A DNA stretch of 6,572 nt from Anaerobacillus sp. (GTDB lineage: Bacteria > Bacillota > Bacilli > Bacillales > Anaerobacillaceae): contig SKSA01000281.1 of NCBI GenBank assembly GCA_007118195.1, positions 1 through 6,572 of the forward strand, written 5' to 3'. Each line of letters opens with the position of its first letter. The stretch's first letter is position 1. A model generated the notes under the pieces. The model saw nothing but the letters and a program-made list of their open reading frames with translations. It searched no databases and was not told where the DNA came from. Shown one piece after another: positions 5,972 through 6,572 of this stretch. The translations under genes and the position numbers were made by a program.

Positions 5972-6572
5972 ATAAAATAGAACGAACAGTACAATTAACC
6001 GATTTTTTCGTGGCAAGAGGAAATACGTATACACTTCTTGCAAATCTATTTTTAGGTGAATTTGAAGAAGTTAAAAGGAGTTTAGCTTCTGTTTCTTTAG
6101 AGAAAATTGGTGAAATTGATGATCTTGTTCTGTTAATCAATGATCTGAAGGAAGCGCCATTGGATGAATTGAAAGTTCAGCACGACAATTTGTTTGTTGT
6201 TCCAGCGAGCTTTTTCGTTCCACCTTTTTCTGCGCATCATTTATCGTTTCGAGATGAAGAAGAGGAAGAAGAATACTTTCATAAAATTAACCATTACTAT
6301 CGAACGTTTGGTTTTTCCGTTCCGTTTGAACGTTTTGAACGCGTTGACCATATTGGGTATTTACTAGCGTTTACCGCTTATGTAAATGAGGCAACGCTAG
6401 CTTTAATCGAAGAAGGGGACGAAGAAAATTTTAAGCAATCGATGCACTTCCAAAGAGCGTTCCTTAACCATCATGTTCAATCGTGGATTGGTACTTTAGA
6501 AAAGGAAGTTTCACTCAAGTTAAACCGTGGCTTGCTTTTAAATGCAGTGCGTTATCTTCACCAATTTATTGA
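5968..6572 (+). CDS. TorD/DmsD-family molybdoenzyme maturation chaperone (3' truncated by window edge)
   Basis: The frame stays open from TTG at 5968 to the window end, giving 201 residues without a stop. The pattern is that of TorD/DmsD/NarJ-like all-helical chaperones: an N-terminal helix with YTLLANLFLGE (residues 21-31), a central HDNLFVVPASFFVPPFSAHH (72-91) at the place of the family's LF-P-SPYES region, then RVDHIGYLLAFTAYVNE (125-141), corresponding to the E/D-x-x-DHIGxELxFM motif, and FQRAFLNHHVQSWIGTL (161-177), corresponding to the FLxxHLxxW motif. Such proteins bind the Tat signal of a molybdoenzyme and hold it back until the cofactor is inserted. Location directly after, and overlapping, the catalytic subunit gene by 4 nt makes that protein the obvious client. 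An acidic run (D96 to E102) interrupts the loop after the central motif. Family proteins are usually about 200-230 aa, so only the C-terminal end should be missing. A role in cofactor loading is inferred. Confidence 0.85.
   Translation, partial: MNKIERTVQLTDFFVARGNTYTLLANLFLGEFEEVKRSLASVSLEKIGEIDDLVLLINDLKEAPLDELKVQHDNLFVVPASFFVPPFSAHHLSFRDEEEEEEYFHKINHYYRTFGFSVPFERFERVDHIGYLLAFTAYVNEATLALIEEGDEENFKQSMHFQRAFLNHHVQSWIGTLEKEVSLKLNRGLLLNAVRYLHQFI

Noticed and set aside
5862..6140. Minus-strand 92-codon frame across the catalytic subunit and chaperone junction
   Set aside because: Both plus-strand genes are supported by motifs and a coupled start; this frame shows none.

Overview
The window looks like part of a low-GC Firmicute chromosome, most likely a member of the Bacillaceae. 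The DNA is AT-rich, the Shine-Dalgarno sites are strong GGAGG types, there are UUG starts, and the proteins look like those of Bacillus. It carries most of one plus-strand operon for a membrane-bound, Tat-exported molybdenum respiratory reductase, preceded by the end of a transcription activator gene. The species cannot be named from sequence alone.

Layout. Positions 1-261 hold the last 86 codons of a sigma-54-dependent activator: the end of its AAA+ domain and a Fis-type helix-turn-helix. The 261-nt gap after it is dense with control signals. A perfect 16-bp inverted repeat, built from two copies of TGACA-N3-TGTCA, spans 259-301. A strong intrinsic terminator lies at 316-353. A near-consensus sigma-54 promoter lies at 454-470, with GG and GC exactly 10 nt apart. 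Five tightly packed genes follow: a 55-aa TatA-type translocase subunit (523-690), a four-cluster ferredoxin-like electron-transfer subunit (703-1560), an NrfD/PsrC-type membrane quinol oxidase subunit (1576-2865), a 1037-aa molybdopterin catalytic subunit with a twin-arginine signal (2858-5971), and a TorD/DmsD-type maturation chaperone cut by the window end (5968-6572).

How it works together (inference from families and order). Menaquinol is oxidised by the NrfD-type subunit. Electrons pass through the four [4Fe-4S] clusters of the ferredoxin subunit to the N-terminal cluster and then the Mo-bisMGD site of the catalytic subunit outside the membrane, where an oxyanion-type acceptor is reduced. 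The chaperone would check cofactor loading before export, and the TatA would help export the folded complex. The B-C-A subunit order and the large catalytic subunit match the respiratory selenate reductase SrdBCA of Bacillus selenatarsenatis and the tetrathionate reductase TtrBCA. The substrate cannot be decided from sequence alone.

The most notable feature is the control region. The activator gene, a paired palindromic candidate enhancer and a sigma-54 promoter together suggest that this anaerobic respiratory operon is switched on by SigL (sigma-54) and its neighbouring activator, with the enhancer set upstream of the activator gene's own terminator.
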